Shown here: positions 1 to 9,917 of the stretch, piece after piece
Position numbering within the stretch: the stretch's first letter is position 1
How the letters are laid out: each line of letters starts with the position of its first letter
Position numbers and translations under genes: made by a program
Notes under the pieces: generated by a model
Seen by the model: only the letters and a program-made list of their open reading frames with translations
The model's database searches: none
Told to the model about the DNA's origin: nothing
NCBI GenBank assembly: GCA_913774355.1
Contig: CAJYGB010000018.1
Span: forward strand, 124,001 to 188,000
Reading direction: 5' to 3'
DNA from: an uncultured Chryseobacterium sp.
Lineage (GTDB): Bacteria > Bacteroidota > Bacteroidia > Flavobacteriales > Weeksellaceae
Length of the DNA: 64,000 nt

Positions 1-1766
1 GTCTTGACGTGATGCATGGTGTCCGGAACCTCAATATTACGATGGGTTTTCCTTTAAAGAACCTCTCGTTCTCAAATGCCGTTAAACAGTTGTTCTATCT
101 TCAGAAGCAATTGGAAAAGAACAGGTCTTCCTACTACTACCGTGATATTTTCCCGATCCTGGAAGAGCTCCCGAAATCTGCAGAAGACGAGCTCGTTATC
201 AATAATTTCAGGGCCAAAATAGAAGAACGGAATATCGTATATATCTCCAAAAAGCTTCTTCAGGAACTCCTGGGCAGTCTTTCTTACTATAATTTACTGA
301 TTAAGACGGAATCAACCCATATCTATCTCGATACGCTGATCGAATTCTGCCGGCAGATCAAATGGCTGGAAATTGATGACATTCAGTACGAAAACGTGTC
401 TCACTTTGAGAATGCTTTCAGGATCATCAAAAACCAACTGTTGCCCTATCAGTTTGAAATCAAAATGGAAACCCTTGAGATCCTGATCAACCAGCACATC
501 AATTCCGAAAGCATCGACTTTCAGGGAGAGCCTTTGCGCGGGCTTCAGATTATGGGATTGCTGGAAACGCGTCTCCTGAATTTTGAGAACGTGATTATGC
601 TTTCCGTAAATGAAGGGAAACTTCCGCTCGGTAATTCACAGAACACGTATATTCCGTTTGATATCCGGAGGGTTTTTGATCTTCATACCTTTCTGGAGAA
701 CGACAGCATTTATGCCTATCATTTTTACCGCCTGATCCAGGATGCAAAGAATGTGCATCTGTTGTTTAACGCATTAAGTTCAGGCGTCAATACGGGAGAG
801 AAAAGCCGGTTCATTACCCAGATTGAAATGGAAAGTGCACATAAGATCGAACACGTAATTATTGAGAATTCTTCGGAGCCGATCGTTACCCAGCCGATCG
901 AAATTTCAAAAACAGAGATTGTGATGCAGCGGCTTGAAAAATGGAAAGAAAAAGTTTCCGCGTCCCACCTTACGAGTTACCTTTATAACCCGATTGATTT
1001 TTACCTTTCCAAGATTCTGAATACTTCGGAAAGTGATGAGATCGAAGAAGAACTGTCCGTAAAAAATTACGGTAACCTGGTGCATTATACCCTTCAAGAA
1101 ATTTATGAGGTGTCAAAAGGTAAACGGTTAAAGGAAAGTGATTTAAAAGAATCAGTTAAAGCAATAGATCAGTATATCGAAAAAGCAATTGAAAAGTTGA
1201 AACACCAGCCGGAGTTTTATGAAAAAGGAATGAACTTCATTCATAAAGCCATTGCAAAAAAAGTAATTGAAAACATTCTGACTTATGATCTTGAACTTGT
1301 AAAGAGCGGAAATACGCTGGAAATTTTAGATATTGAAAAACGTTTTGAAGGCGTCGATTTCCCATTAGGCGAACAGGGGAAAATTTCTTTCTTCGGCTTT
1401 ATCGATCGGATCGACCGGTTAAACGGTACACTAAGGATCATCGATTATAAAACCGCAAAAATCAAGAATTTAATTGTAAAAATTGATGAGGCCAATGTTG
1501 ATGAATACTTTCACAGCAACGACCGGAAACAGGCCTTACAGCTCTGTATCTACCAATATGTGGTCCAGAACCTTCCTGAGTTCTGGGGAATGCCGATTGA
1601 AACGGGAATATGGAGTTTCGCGGAAGCCAAAAAGGGCGTCGTTTCCCTGCAGTTTGAAAGAGGGGATATCGACGATGCTATGAAATCGGTGAAAAGCCTT
1701 ATCGAAGAAATATTAAACCCCGGTATTAATTTTGTGGAGGAAATTAAAGCGTACAGCAATAATTAA
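1..1766 (+). CDS. PD-(D/E)XK nuclease family protein, AddB/RecB-like (5' partial)
   Basis: The gene enters the window already open: the frame is uninterrupted from base 3, so the GTG at 9 is not its start. About 588 C-terminal residues are visible. Near visible residues 460-485 lies a RecB-type nuclease core, with GFIDRID followed by IIDYKT, where the Asp and the Asp-Tyr-Lys are the expected metal and catalytic residues. A YGNLVH segment about 110 residues earlier fits the family's His. The part before it resembles the inactivated helicase half of AddB-type proteins. Such proteins process double-strand ends for recombination; a role with a partner AddA-like helicase is inferred from the family and the partner is not in the window. 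Two hairpin terminators follow. Confidence 0.8.
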   Translation, partial: LDVMHGVRNLNITMGFPLKNLSFSNAVKQLFYLQKQLEKNRSSYYYRDIFPILEELPKSAEDELVINNFRAKIEERNIVYISKKLLQELLGSLSYYNLLIKTESTHIYLDTLIEFCRQIKWLEIDDIQYENVSHFENAFRIIKNQLLPYQFEIKMETLEILINQHINSESIDFQGEPLRGLQIMGLLETRLLNFENVIMLSVNEGKLPLGNSQNTYIPFDIRRVFDLHTFLENDSIYAYHFYRLIQDAKNVHLLFNALSSGVNTGEKSRFITQIEMESAHKIEHVIIENSSEPIVTQPIEISKTEIVMQRLEKWKEKVSASHLTSYLYNPIDFYLSKILNTSESDEIEEELSVKNYGNLVHYTLQEIYEVSKGKRLKESDLKESVKAIDQYIEKAIEKLKHQPEFYEKGMNFIHKAIAKKVIENILTYDLELVKSGNTLEILDIEKRFEGVDFPLGEQGKISFFGFIDRIDRLNGTLRIIDYKTAKIKNLIVKIDEANVDEYFHSNDRKQALQLCIYQYVVQNLPEFWGMPIETGIWSFAEAKKGVVSLQFERGDIDDAMKSVKSLIEEILNPGINFVEEIKAYSNN

Positions 1767-1769
1767 ATT

Positions 1770-1803
1770 AAACCTCATAGGTTTTAGAAAACCTATGGGG
1801 TTT
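1770..1803 (+). terminator. Hairpin terminator after the nuclease gene
   Basis: AACCTCATAGGTTTT and AAAACCTATGGGGTTT form a long stem starting four bases after the stop codon, with a short U run. It serves the + strand nuclease gene. Confidence 0.7.
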
Positions 1804-1820
1804 CAGTAAAAATAAGCATT

Positions 1821-1850
1821 AAAAGAGCCTGAAAATCAGGCTCTTTTTTA
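1821..1850. terminator. Bidirectional intrinsic terminator
   Basis: AAAAGAGCCTGA and TCAGGCTCTTTT pair perfectly around a short loop, with A and T tracts on both sides. It lies between convergent genes, so it can stop transcription from both. Confidence 0.8.
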
Positions 1851-1871
1851 TATAAGATGAATTTTAAAAGT

Positions 1872-3050
1872 TTAGAAAGCATTAATTCCCGTAATATCCA
1901 GTCCGGTGATCAGCAGGTGTACATCATGCGTTCCTTCATAGGTGATCACGGATTCCAGGTTGGCGGCGTGCCTCATCATCGGGAATTCTCCCATAATGCC
2001 CATTCCTCCTAAAATCTGGCGGGATTCCCGCGCAATATCGATTGCCATTTTCACGTTGTTCCTTTTGGCCATAGAGATTTGTGCAGGCGTTGCTTTATGT
2101 TCATTTTTAAGGTTCCCGAGCTGTAAACAAAGCAATTGTGCCTTTGTAATTTCCGTTAAAAATTCAGCCAGTTTTTTTTGTTGCAACTGGTAGGAACCGA
2201 TTGGCTTCCCGAACTGCTTTCTTTCTTTGGAATACTGAACAGCGGTACAGTAGCAGTCGATGGCCGCACCGATAACGCCCCACGAAATCCCGTATCTTGC
2301 GGAATTCAGACAGGATAAAGGCCCTTTAAGCCCGGTTACTCCGGGAAGTAAATTTTCTTTAGGAACTTTTACGTTATTAAAAACCAGCTCTCCTGTTTTT
2401 GAAGCCCGTAAGCTCCATTTATTATGGGTTTCCGGCGTGGTGAAGCCTTCCATTCCTCTTTCCACGATAAGTCCCTGAACCTTGCCTTCCTCATTTTTGG
2501 CCCATACCACAGCCATATGGCAAAGTGGGGAATTGGTGATCCACATTTTGGCGCCGTTCAGCAGATAATGATCGCCCATATCTTTGAAATTCGTTTCCAT
2601 AGAACCGGGATCGGAACCATGATTAGGCTCGGTAAGCCCGAAAGAGCCGATCATTTCGCCGGCTGCCAGCTGAGGTAAATATTTTTTCTTCTGTTCTTCG
2701 GAACCGAATTCATTAATGGGGAACATCACCAGAGAACTCTGCACTGAAGCAGCAGAACGTACGGCAGAATCACCTCTTTCCAGCTCCTGCATAATCAGCC
2801 CGTAAGAAATCTGGTCAAGCCCGGAACCTCCATATTCTACAGGGATGTAAGGTCCTAGCGCACCGATTTGTCCCAGTTCCTTCATCAGATTGGGAATATC
2901 GGTATGATTCTGGGCGGCATGGTCGATCTGCGGCATTACAAAACTTTCCACCCAGTCTCTTACAGACTGCCGGATAAGCTTATGTTCTTCGGTAAGTAAA
3001 GCATCGATCCCGTAATAATCGGGGATGCTGGTAAGGGAATAATATGACAT
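1872..3050 (-). CDS. Acyl-CoA dehydrogenase, glutaryl-CoA-dehydrogenase-like
   Basis: A full-length 392-residue FAD-dependent acyl-CoA dehydrogenase. The catalytic base is Glu372 in YEGTHDVH, and the sequence LNSARYGISWG with the THDVH ending is typical of glutaryl-CoA dehydrogenases rather than straight-chain enzymes. FAD/substrate segments such as GLTEPNHGSD and WITNSP are present. The family reaction is oxidative decarboxylation of glutaryl-CoA to crotonyl-CoA in lysine and tryptophan breakdown; the exact substrate here is inferred. It stands alone, convergent with the nuclease gene, with no electron-transfer flavoprotein gene next to it. ATG start; no competing start changes the conserved N-terminus. 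Confidence 0.85.
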   Translation of the reverse strand: MSYYSLTSIPDYYGIDALLTEEHKLIRQSVRDWVESFVMPQIDHAAQNHTDIPNLMKELGQIGALGPYIPVEYGGSGLDQISYGLIMQELERGDSAVRSAASVQSSLVMFPINEFGSEEQKKKYLPQLAAGEMIGSFGLTEPNHGSDPGSMETNFKDMGDHYLLNGAKMWITNSPLCHMAVVWAKNEEGKVQGLIVERGMEGFTTPETHNKWSLRASKTGELVFNNVKVPKENLLPGVTGLKGPLSCLNSARYGISWGVIGAAIDCYCTAVQYSKERKQFGKPIGSYQLQQKKLAEFLTEITKAQLLCLQLGNLKNEHKATPAQISMAKRNNVKMAIDIARESRQILGGMGIMGEFPMMRHAANLESVITYEGTHDVHLLITGLDITGINAF

Positions 3051-3171
3051 TATATTTTAATTTTCCTAAAAATAAGACTTTTCATTATTTCAGGGAAATT
3101 TTTTTTAAATCTCTTTTACCGGCTGATTTTTAGTGTGTTAAATTCAGTATTTGTAAGGGTGATCCTAAAAA

Positions 3172-3960
3172 TCAATCTTCCTCTTTGTTGGAAATAGGGT
3201 AATGGTTCGTAGGATTGTAAATTCTGTTTTTAAACTTATACAGGTAAGGTGCCTTGTTGGCTGAACCGTCATATAACTTTTCCAGTCTTTCCAGGATGTT
3301 TAAGCTCAATATCTTACGTTGGAAATTGTTTCTTCTGAACTTTTCACTGAGAATCGTTTCGTACAGCAGCTGAAGATCTTTCATCGTAAACTTTTCCGGG
3401 AGCAGATTACTTGCTGCGACTTCGGTGTTGATGTTCATTCTCAGGTATTCCAGGCCGGTTTCAATGATCCTGTCATGATCGAATGCCATCCTGGGAAGCT
3501 TGTCTACCTCAAACCATTCACAACTTTCATTGAAAGCATCCGGAAATGTATTGGCCATTGAGAAATCAATAAGACTGCAGTAGCCGACCGTGATAAACCG
3601 CTGAAAGATCCAGTGGTCTTTCGGCACTTCAACTCCTTTATTTTTAAGAAGGATCTGATGAACATTGTTTTCGGTCCTATCGATTCTTCCGAAGGTGTGG
3701 AACTGTTTCAGAAAAATATCTTTAAGGTGGGTTCTTTCATACAAAACACGGGCAGCAGCTTCACGCAGATCCTCATCATTAAAAACGAAACCGCCCGGAA
3801 GAGACCACAGGTCAAGGTCGTGATACTTCAGTAAAAGGACTTTAAGAATATTGTTATGAAAACCAAATATAGTGCAGTCTACAGATACGTGTGCTACAAA
3901 ATCTTTTGTATCAATGAGTTCCTGAAGGGTTTCCTTATTTTTTTCGTTATTGATTTTCAT
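3172..3960 (-). CDS. Nudix-type transcriptional regulator (NrtR/AraR-like)
   Basis: 262 residues: a Nudix domain (about 20-170) and a C-terminal winged-helix-like part (about 170-262). The Nudix box starts at Gly57 but is degenerate: R71 is followed by Val where Glu is expected, E75 by Arg where Glu is expected, and the box Gly is His78. Catalysis is therefore doubtful and ligand sensing more likely. In Bacteroidota, Nudix-winged-helix proteins are known regulators of sugar utilisation (AraR of Bacteroides) or of NAD metabolism (NrtR). It lies 23 bases downstream of the MFS gene and both diverge from the susCD-glycosidase locus, so I infer that it controls that locus. Binding sites were not identified. 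Confidence 0.75.
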   Translation of the reverse strand: MKINNEKNKETLQELIDTKDFVAHVSVDCTIFGFHNNILKVLLLKYHDLDLWSLPGGFVFNDEDLREAAARVLYERTHLKDIFLKQFHTFGRIDRTENNVHQILLKNKGVEVPKDHWIFQRFITVGYCSLIDFSMANTFPDAFNESCEWFEVDKLPRMAFDHDRIIETGLEYLRMNINTEVAASNLLPEKFTMKDLQLLYETILSEKFRRNNFQRKILSLNILERLEKLYDGSANKAPYLYKFKNRIYNPTNHYPISNKEED

Positions 3961-3983
3961 GGTGGTAAAAATAAAATTTTTTT

Positions 3984-5171
3984 CTAAATTTTTTGATTTG
4001 CAAATCTAAAATAAATTAAGCTAATAATAAATAGCAGGGAGACGGCACACAAAATATAGAATGGATAAAAATTAAGGAGCTGGTTCCCGAACAATACGGC
4101 CATTGTCATCGAGCTTACAGAGCTGCCCAGGGAGGAAAAAATAACGATCAGCGAAGTAAGGAGATTAGCTTTTGACTTATCGATTCTGACAATCATATTT
4201 GAATTGATTACCGGATAAAGAGGTGACAGGAAGAGCCCGATAACCGGAAATAAAAAAAGTAAAATCCTTGAATCATCCGTATCCGCAAACTGGATCCCGA
4301 TAATTAAGATCAGTAATAAGATGATTATAGAGATACAAAGGATATAATATTTTGATAATGAAAATCTCTGGATGATATTCGCTGTAACGATTCTCCCGAT
4401 GTAAGAGAAGAGGGCCAGAAATGATGATGCCTGAAGGGCAAAAAAAGAATCCACCTTCAAATGGTTTTTATAAAATGAAGGCAGCCAAGAGTTAAAGCTC
4501 TGCTCAACAAAAAGAATAGAAAAGATAACAGCTAAGAATATAACCATCAGCGGGTTGATCATGCCTGAAACTTCTTTAAAAACATTGCTTTGATCCGTCT
4601 TTGCAGGTTCCGAAATCTCCAGCCTTGAAAATAAAAATATCGTAACTGCCGACAGAACCGAGATCGATAAAAACCCGAATTTCCAGAATTCTGAAAACCG
4701 GCTGGAAATCAGCCAGCCAAAACCGGTATTCACCACAAAGATTCCGATCATGAATGATGCTTCCACACTGTTCATGATTTTGGCCAATGACTTCTCATCC
4801 GAAACATTATTACGAATCATTCCGAATACACAGATTTTCCCGATCGCAAAACAGGTCCCGATAATCGCAAACCACAACTTGTAGAACCAGAAAACTTCCA
4901 CAAAAGGTAAAATCAGCGAGCAAATCCCAACAATTGTTAAAGCCAGGATCAGGGAATTTTTAGTTCCGGTTTTGCTAATAAAATTTACGGCAAAAAGTGA
5001 AATAAAAGCGATCGGAAGATCCTTAAAAGACTCCAGAAAACCCAGCTTATCGTAGGTGATTTTTGCTTCCGAAAGTTGAAGGATTACAATGCCCATGCAG
5101 TTTAGCACCATGGAGAAAATAAGAAAGGTAAGCTTAAGAGGAAGGGAAAATTTCGAGAGCTTGGCGGTCAT
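3984..5171 (-). CDS. MFS transporter
   Basis: 395 residues with about twelve hydrophobic segments and short loops, the size of a major facilitator. No substrate-specific motif was recognised. It starts 177 bases from the divergent SusC gene and precedes the Nudix regulator in the same direction, so it probably carries a glucose or gluco-oligosaccharide product of the glucan locus across the inner membrane. That assignment is by context only. The ATG start gives a short cytoplasmic lead before the first helix. Confidence 0.75.
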   Translation of the reverse strand: MTAKLSKFSLPLKLTFLIFSMVLNCMGIVILQLSEAKITYDKLGFLESFKDLPIAFISLFAVNFISKTGTKNSLILALTIVGICSLILPFVEVFWFYKLWFAIIGTCFAIGKICVFGMIRNNVSDEKSLAKIMNSVEASFMIGIFVVNTGFGWLISSRFSEFWKFGFLSISVLSAVTIFLFSRLEISEPAKTDQSNVFKEVSGMINPLMVIFLAVIFSILFVEQSFNSWLPSFYKNHLKVDSFFALQASSFLALFSYIGRIVTANIIQRFSLSKYYILCISIIILLLILIIGIQFADTDDSRILLFLFPVIGLFLSPLYPVINSNMIVRIDKSKANLLTSLIVIFSSLGSSVSSMTMAVLFGNQLLNFYPFYILCAVSLLFIISLIYFRFANQKI

Positions 5172-5348
5172 TTTGGGGAAATTTTTTATGGGATTTTTAA
5201 AATTATTTATGCTTTACAAGATAAAATTTATGCCTTGAAACCCCCAAAAATACTGGAAATATTAAAATAGTTATTAATAAAATGTTAATTATTTAAAAAA
5301 AAATATATTTTTATTGTCTCAATTTGAGAATTAAAAAACTAACTGTAT

Positions 5349-8255
5349 ATGAACGTAAGAATATCTAGGAATTTAGGGGTAGTGGCTGTGCTGTATTTTA
5401 CTGCCAGCTTCAGTGCCCAGAACACAAAAAACGACACGCTTCCGAAAGAGCAGAAAATCGAGGAAGTCGTGATGATCGGTTACGGTACCCAGAAAAAGAG
5501 CAACGTTACCGGAGCAATTTCCAGTATTAAGGCCAGCGATATTGAAAACATCCCGGCCGGAAAACCGGAGCAGGTATTGCAGGGTAGAGCTGCGGGGGTT
5601 AACGTGATTACCAATTCCGGCCAGCCGGGATCTAATGCCACGATCAGAGTACGGGGTATTACGAGTTTCGGCGCAAGTAATGATCCTCTATGGGTAGTAG
5701 ACGGTATTGTGGTAGATGGAATTGGTTGGTTAAATCAATCCGATATTGAAAACATTGAAGTTTTAAAGGATGGTGCTTCATCTGCAATTTACGGCGTATC
5801 CGCTGCAAGAGGAGTTATTCTTGTAACGACAAAAAAAGGTAAAAAGGGAAGATTAAATCTAAGTTACAATGGATTTTACGGATTTGGGCATGCTTCGAAA
5901 AAACTCGACTTGCTTAATGCAACGCAATATGCAACAATTCTTAACGAGGCTTATGTAAATGCGGGCCAGGCTCCTAAGTTTTCCAATCCACAATCATTAG
6001 GTGCAGGAACCGATTGGCAGGATGTAATTTTTAACACCGGAGAAAGGTCAAGCCATGAAGTCAGTGTTAATGGTGGAAACGAAAAGTCTACCTTTTATGG
6101 ATCTTTCGGTTATTACGATCAAACAGGTATTGTAATGAGCGATATTTCGTATTATAAAAGATTAAATGCAAGATTAAACTCTACCCATAAAGTTACCGAT
6201 TGGTTAACCTTAGGACAGACTTTTGCATATACAAATACAAAATCTCAAGGGATTAATTCAAATGGAGAATTCGGTGGCCCGCTAAGTTCGGCTGTAAATC
6301 TGGATCCTACAACACCTATTTTAAATCCTGATCTGTCCGCTATACCGGCTGCAGCTAGACCTTATGTAATACGGGATGCTAATGGAATACCTTATGGTAT
6401 ATCAAGCCTTGTGCAAAATGAAATGTCCAATCCCTTGGCATTTAAATATACTCAACTTGGAAATAACGGATGGTCTAATGATTTTATAGGCAATGTCTTT
6501 GCTGAAGTTAAAATTATTAAAGACCTTACTTTTAAATCATCAATTAACGGCAAAAAGGCTTATTGGGGAAGCTGGAACTATACGCCGCTGTATTATCTTA
6601 ATGCAAATTACAGTAATCTTGGGGTAAACAGCCTTTCAAGATCTACTCAGGAAAAATTTGAATGGAGTTTAGAAAATACCCTTACGTATCAAAAAAGATT
6701 CGGAAAGCATAACTTTAATTTACTTGCCGGTAATGGTTATTACGAGTATAATATTGGGTTTGGTCAAAGTGTAACACACAGTAATTTGCCTATTTCCAGT
6801 TGGGAAGACGCATCCTTTAATTTTGATGTAGGCAGGGCCAATCAAACTGTAAGTGCATGGGATTATATTAATACTCACAAAGTTTCCTATTTTGGAAGAG
6901 TTGTTTACGATTATGACAACAAATACTTATTTACAGGAACGATAAGAAGAGACGGTTCTTCAAAGTTCGGTGCAAATCAGCATTGGGGAACTTTCCCGGC
7001 ATTCTCTCTTGGCTGGAATGTGAATAATGAATCCTTTTGGCCGGAAAATAAAATTATCAATACCTTAAAACTTAGAGGAGGATATGGTATTTTGGGAAAT
7101 GATGGTATTGATGATTTCCAATTTGCGAGTTTTTATGTGTCAGGAGCTAATTATCCTGGATTCAATAATGCAGGAAATGAAGTTGTTTTACCCGGATATT
7201 ATCCAAATACGCTGGCTAATCCTGATCTAAAATGGGAAACCACATCACAGCTTAACTTTGCAGCAGATCTTAAACTTTTTACAAATTTTAATTTAACCGT
7301 TGATTATTACAAGAAAAAAACCTCGGATATTTTAAGAAAGATATTCATTCCTGGATATGTTGGGGTAACCAACGCTCCCACTGCAAATATTGGAGATATG
7401 GAAAATGAAGGGGTAGAGGTAGAACTTGGTTATAAAAAGAACTGGTCTGACTGGGGAATATCCGTAAATGGAAATTTTGCTTACCTTAAAAATACGGTTA
7501 CCAAATTAGAAAAAGGTAGAGATTATATTGACGGACCAGGCTTCCAGTCGATGGGATCGGTTTCCAGAATTCAGGTTGGAGAATCTTATGGCTCATTCTA
7601 CGGGTACAATACACTTGGAATATTCCAAAATCAAGCACAAATAAATTCATATGTAAATGCTAATGGCCAAATGATCCTTCCAAACGCTAAGCCCGGAGAC
7701 TTTATATGGGCCGATACGAATGGTGACGGAGCGATAACAGATGCAGATAAAGTGAACTTAGGAAATTCTATTCCAAAATTTACCTTTGGAATGACGATAA
7801 ATCTAAACTATAAAAATTTAGATTTTATGATTTTCGCTCAGGGACAGGCTGGCAACAAAATTTTCCAGGGTCTTCGAAGGCTGGATCTTTTAAATGCAAA
7901 TTATCAAACAACCATATTGGATAGATGGACAGGAGAAGGAACATCGAATACAACTCCTAGACTTACGGTTAATGATACAAATCACAATTATACATGGATG
8001 TCTAATTATTATCTGCAAAAAGGTGATTATCTGAGAATAAAGCTGGTACAATTAGGTTACACCCTTCCGCAGTCTGTAACACAAAATTTCGGTGTAAGTA
8101 AATTAAGATTTTATGTAACCGGTGAAAACCTTTTTACATTTACCAAATATACGGGTTACGATCCTGAAATTGCTGCTGGAGACAGCTTTGGTATAGACAG
8201 AGCTTATTATCCTCAGGCAAGAACATTCATCTTTGGTGCTAATATAACTTTCTAA
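5349..8255 (+). CDS. SusC/RagA-family TonB-dependent outer-membrane transporter
   Basis: 968 residues with an N-terminal signal peptide ending near FSAQ. A SusC-type motif, EEVVMIGYGTQKKSNVTG, opens the plug domain (about 35-170), which holds VLQGRAAGVNV and IRVRGITSFG; the beta-barrel follows and ends in the terminal Phe of FGANITF. The usual N-terminal carboxypeptidase-regulatory-like domain is absent. SusC proteins import oligosaccharides with TonB energy, capped by SusD. Ten bases separate it from the SusD gene. Base composition changes inside the gene: the plug-coding start resembles the GC-richer neighbours, while from about 5690 on it is AT-rich, like susD. Confidence 0.95.
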   Translation: MNVRISRNLGVVAVLYFTASFSAQNTKNDTLPKEQKIEEVVMIGYGTQKKSNVTGAISSIKASDIENIPAGKPEQVLQGRAAGVNVITNSGQPGSNATIRVRGITSFGASNDPLWVVDGIVVDGIGWLNQSDIENIEVLKDGASSAIYGVSAARGVILVTTKKGKKGRLNLSYNGFYGFGHASKKLDLLNATQYATILNEAYVNAGQAPKFSNPQSLGAGTDWQDVIFNTGERSSHEVSVNGGNEKSTFYGSFGYYDQTGIVMSDISYYKRLNARLNSTHKVTDWLTLGQTFAYTNTKSQGINSNGEFGGPLSSAVNLDPTTPILNPDLSAIPAAARPYVIRDANGIPYGISSLVQNEMSNPLAFKYTQLGNNGWSNDFIGNVFAEVKIIKDLTFKSSINGKKAYWGSWNYTPLYYLNANYSNLGVNSLSRSTQEKFEWSLENTLTYQKRFGKHNFNLLAGNGYYEYNIGFGQSVTHSNLPISSWEDASFNFDVGRANQTVSAWDYINTHKVSYFGRVVYDYDNKYLFTGTIRRDGSSKFGANQHWGTFPAFSLGWNVNNESFWPENKIINTLKLRGGYGILGNDGIDDFQFASFYVSGANYPGFNNAGNEVVLPGYYPNTLANPDLKWETTSQLNFAADLKLFTNFNLTVDYYKKKTSDILRKIFIPGYVGVTNAPTANIGDMENEGVEVELGYKKNWSDWGISVNGNFAYLKNTVTKLEKGRDYIDGPGFQSMGSVSRIQVGESYGSFYGYNTLGIFQNQAQINSYVNANGQMILPNAKPGDFIWADTNGDGAITDADKVNLGNSIPKFTFGMTINLNYKNLDFMIFAQGQAGNKIFQGLRRLDLLNANYQTTILDRWTGEGTSNTTPRLTVNDTNHNYTWMSNYYLQKGDYLRIKLVQLGYTLPQSVTQNFGVSKLRFYVTGENLFTFTKYTGYDPEIAAGDSFGIDRAYYPQARTFIFGANITF

Positions 8256-8265
8256 AACTTTTAAA

Positions 8266-9789
8266 ATGAAAAACAAAATCTATAAAATAACGATAGCTGC
8301 AGCATTAATCTTAGGATCCGGTATTGCAAATATTTCTTGTAATGATTCCAATCTTGAAGATGTAGAATATAAAGGAGCTTTTGATACCAACAATTTCTTT
8401 AGAAATGAACAGGAGTGTTTCTTTGCTTTAGTAGGAACCTATGATGTTTTACGAAAATATGCCGGAGGATTTGAAAATATGGTTACTTTCTTCAATGCCG
8501 GTTCGGATGATTTTTACGCAGGGGGCGGAAGTTCCACAGACGGTGCGGGCATTCAGGGATTTTCCAACTTTCAGATTAATCCGAATATTATGCCGGCTAG
8601 TTACTGGAGAGACTACTATCAGGGAATTGCCAGAGCGAATGTACTTATTGAGAAAATTCCTCAGGCCAATATGAATGATGCCATAAAAAATAGATTTACG
8701 GCAGAAGCAAAAACCCTGAGAGCTTTATATTATTTCGATCTTGTAAGAATGTTTAAAAATATTCCTTTAATCACAAAAGAAATCAAAGCTTCAGATGATT
8801 ATTATAACATTCCTCAAGTTTCTCCGACTGAGGTTTATGCTCAGATCGAATCGGATTTATTAGCGGCTATTCCTAATCTTCCTCAGACCGTTAGTGGGAC
8901 CGAAAGAGGAAGACTTACTCAGGGTGCTGCAAAAGCTTTACTGGGAAAAGTATATTTATTTCAAAACAAAAAGGCTGAAGCTGCGGCTCAGTTAGCAGAT
9001 GTTAATGGCACACCTGGAGGAGCTAATCAATACGGCTATAAGCTGGTTTCTAATTTTGCCGATCTGTGGGTTACAGATAATAAATTTACTTCGGAATCGA
9101 TTATTGAAGTGATGCATACCAATCAGGGGAGCTCAGATTGGAGCTTCTGGGGACAGGGAAGAGATGAAGGGAATTCAATTTGTATAATGACATCTCCAAG
9201 AGGATACAGTAAAATATCTTCTGATGCACCGGATATTGTTGCTGGCTGGGCATTTAATACAGTTACAAACGATCTCTTTACCTTTATGCAAGGAGATCCA
9301 AGAATGAACGCATCAATACTTAATCTGAAAGCTTTGAAACAACAAGGTAAGGCAGATTATTCTCCGGCTTATATGGATTCCGGATATTTCTTAAATAAAT
9401 ATATGCCTACCCAAGACGAAAAGACAACCCTGCCCGGTGCTTCGGAACTGAATTACCGTCAGAATTATATTCTTATAAGACTGGCAGATACTTATCTCAT
9501 GGAAGCGGAAGCATTAAATGGTACGGGAGCGAGAGCACAGGCATTGTTGGATGCTGTTAGAACAAGAGCGGGACTTCCCTCTGTAACAGTAAACTTACAG
9601 GCTGTTAAGGATGAAAGGAGGAGAGAACTTATTGGTGAAGGTCATCGCTTTTTTGATCTTGTAAGGTGGGGAGAAGCCTCATCAAAATTAGCTTTCAAAG
9701 GATTTGTTGCCGGGAAAAATGAAATTTTACCGATACCTTATCCTGAGCTTACCGGAACGATCTTAAAACAAAATCCTGGATATAATTAA
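8266..9789 (+). CDS. SusD/RagB-family glycan-binding lipoprotein
   Basis: 507 residues with a lipoprotein signal ending at Cys25 (NISC). The N-terminal TPR-like helical region and the C-terminal segment with IRLADTYLMEAEAL and RRRELIGEGHRFFDLVRWGE are hallmarks of SusD proteins. It binds the polysaccharide on the cell surface and forms the lid of the SusC barrel. It is coupled to susC by a ten-base gap and shares its AT-rich codon use. Substrate is inferred from the downstream GH30, GH3 and GH16 enzymes as a beta-glucan. Confidence 0.95.
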   Translation: MKNKIYKITIAAALILGSGIANISCNDSNLEDVEYKGAFDTNNFFRNEQECFFALVGTYDVLRKYAGGFENMVTFFNAGSDDFYAGGGSSTDGAGIQGFSNFQINPNIMPASYWRDYYQGIARANVLIEKIPQANMNDAIKNRFTAEAKTLRALYYFDLVRMFKNIPLITKEIKASDDYYNIPQVSPTEVYAQIESDLLAAIPNLPQTVSGTERGRLTQGAAKALLGKVYLFQNKKAEAAAQLADVNGTPGGANQYGYKLVSNFADLWVTDNKFTSESIIEVMHTNQGSSDWSFWGQGRDEGNSICIMTSPRGYSKISSDAPDIVAGWAFNTVTNDLFTFMQGDPRMNASILNLKALKQQGKADYSPAYMDSGYFLNKYMPTQDEKTTLPGASELNYRQNYILIRLADTYLMEAEALNGTGARAQALLDAVRTRAGLPSVTVNLQAVKDERRRELIGEGHRFFDLVRWGEASSKLAFKGFVAGKNEILPIPYPELTGTILKQNPGYN

Positions 9790-9917
9790 GAAAATGATTT
9801 AGGTTAAGAGCGTATCGTTATCATAACAAGATGAACAGTATGGTCTAAAAACGTGAAAATGAGAAAGGAGATACTCAAAAACCTTTAGCAATCTAATTTT
9901 CCTACATTCAAAATGAT

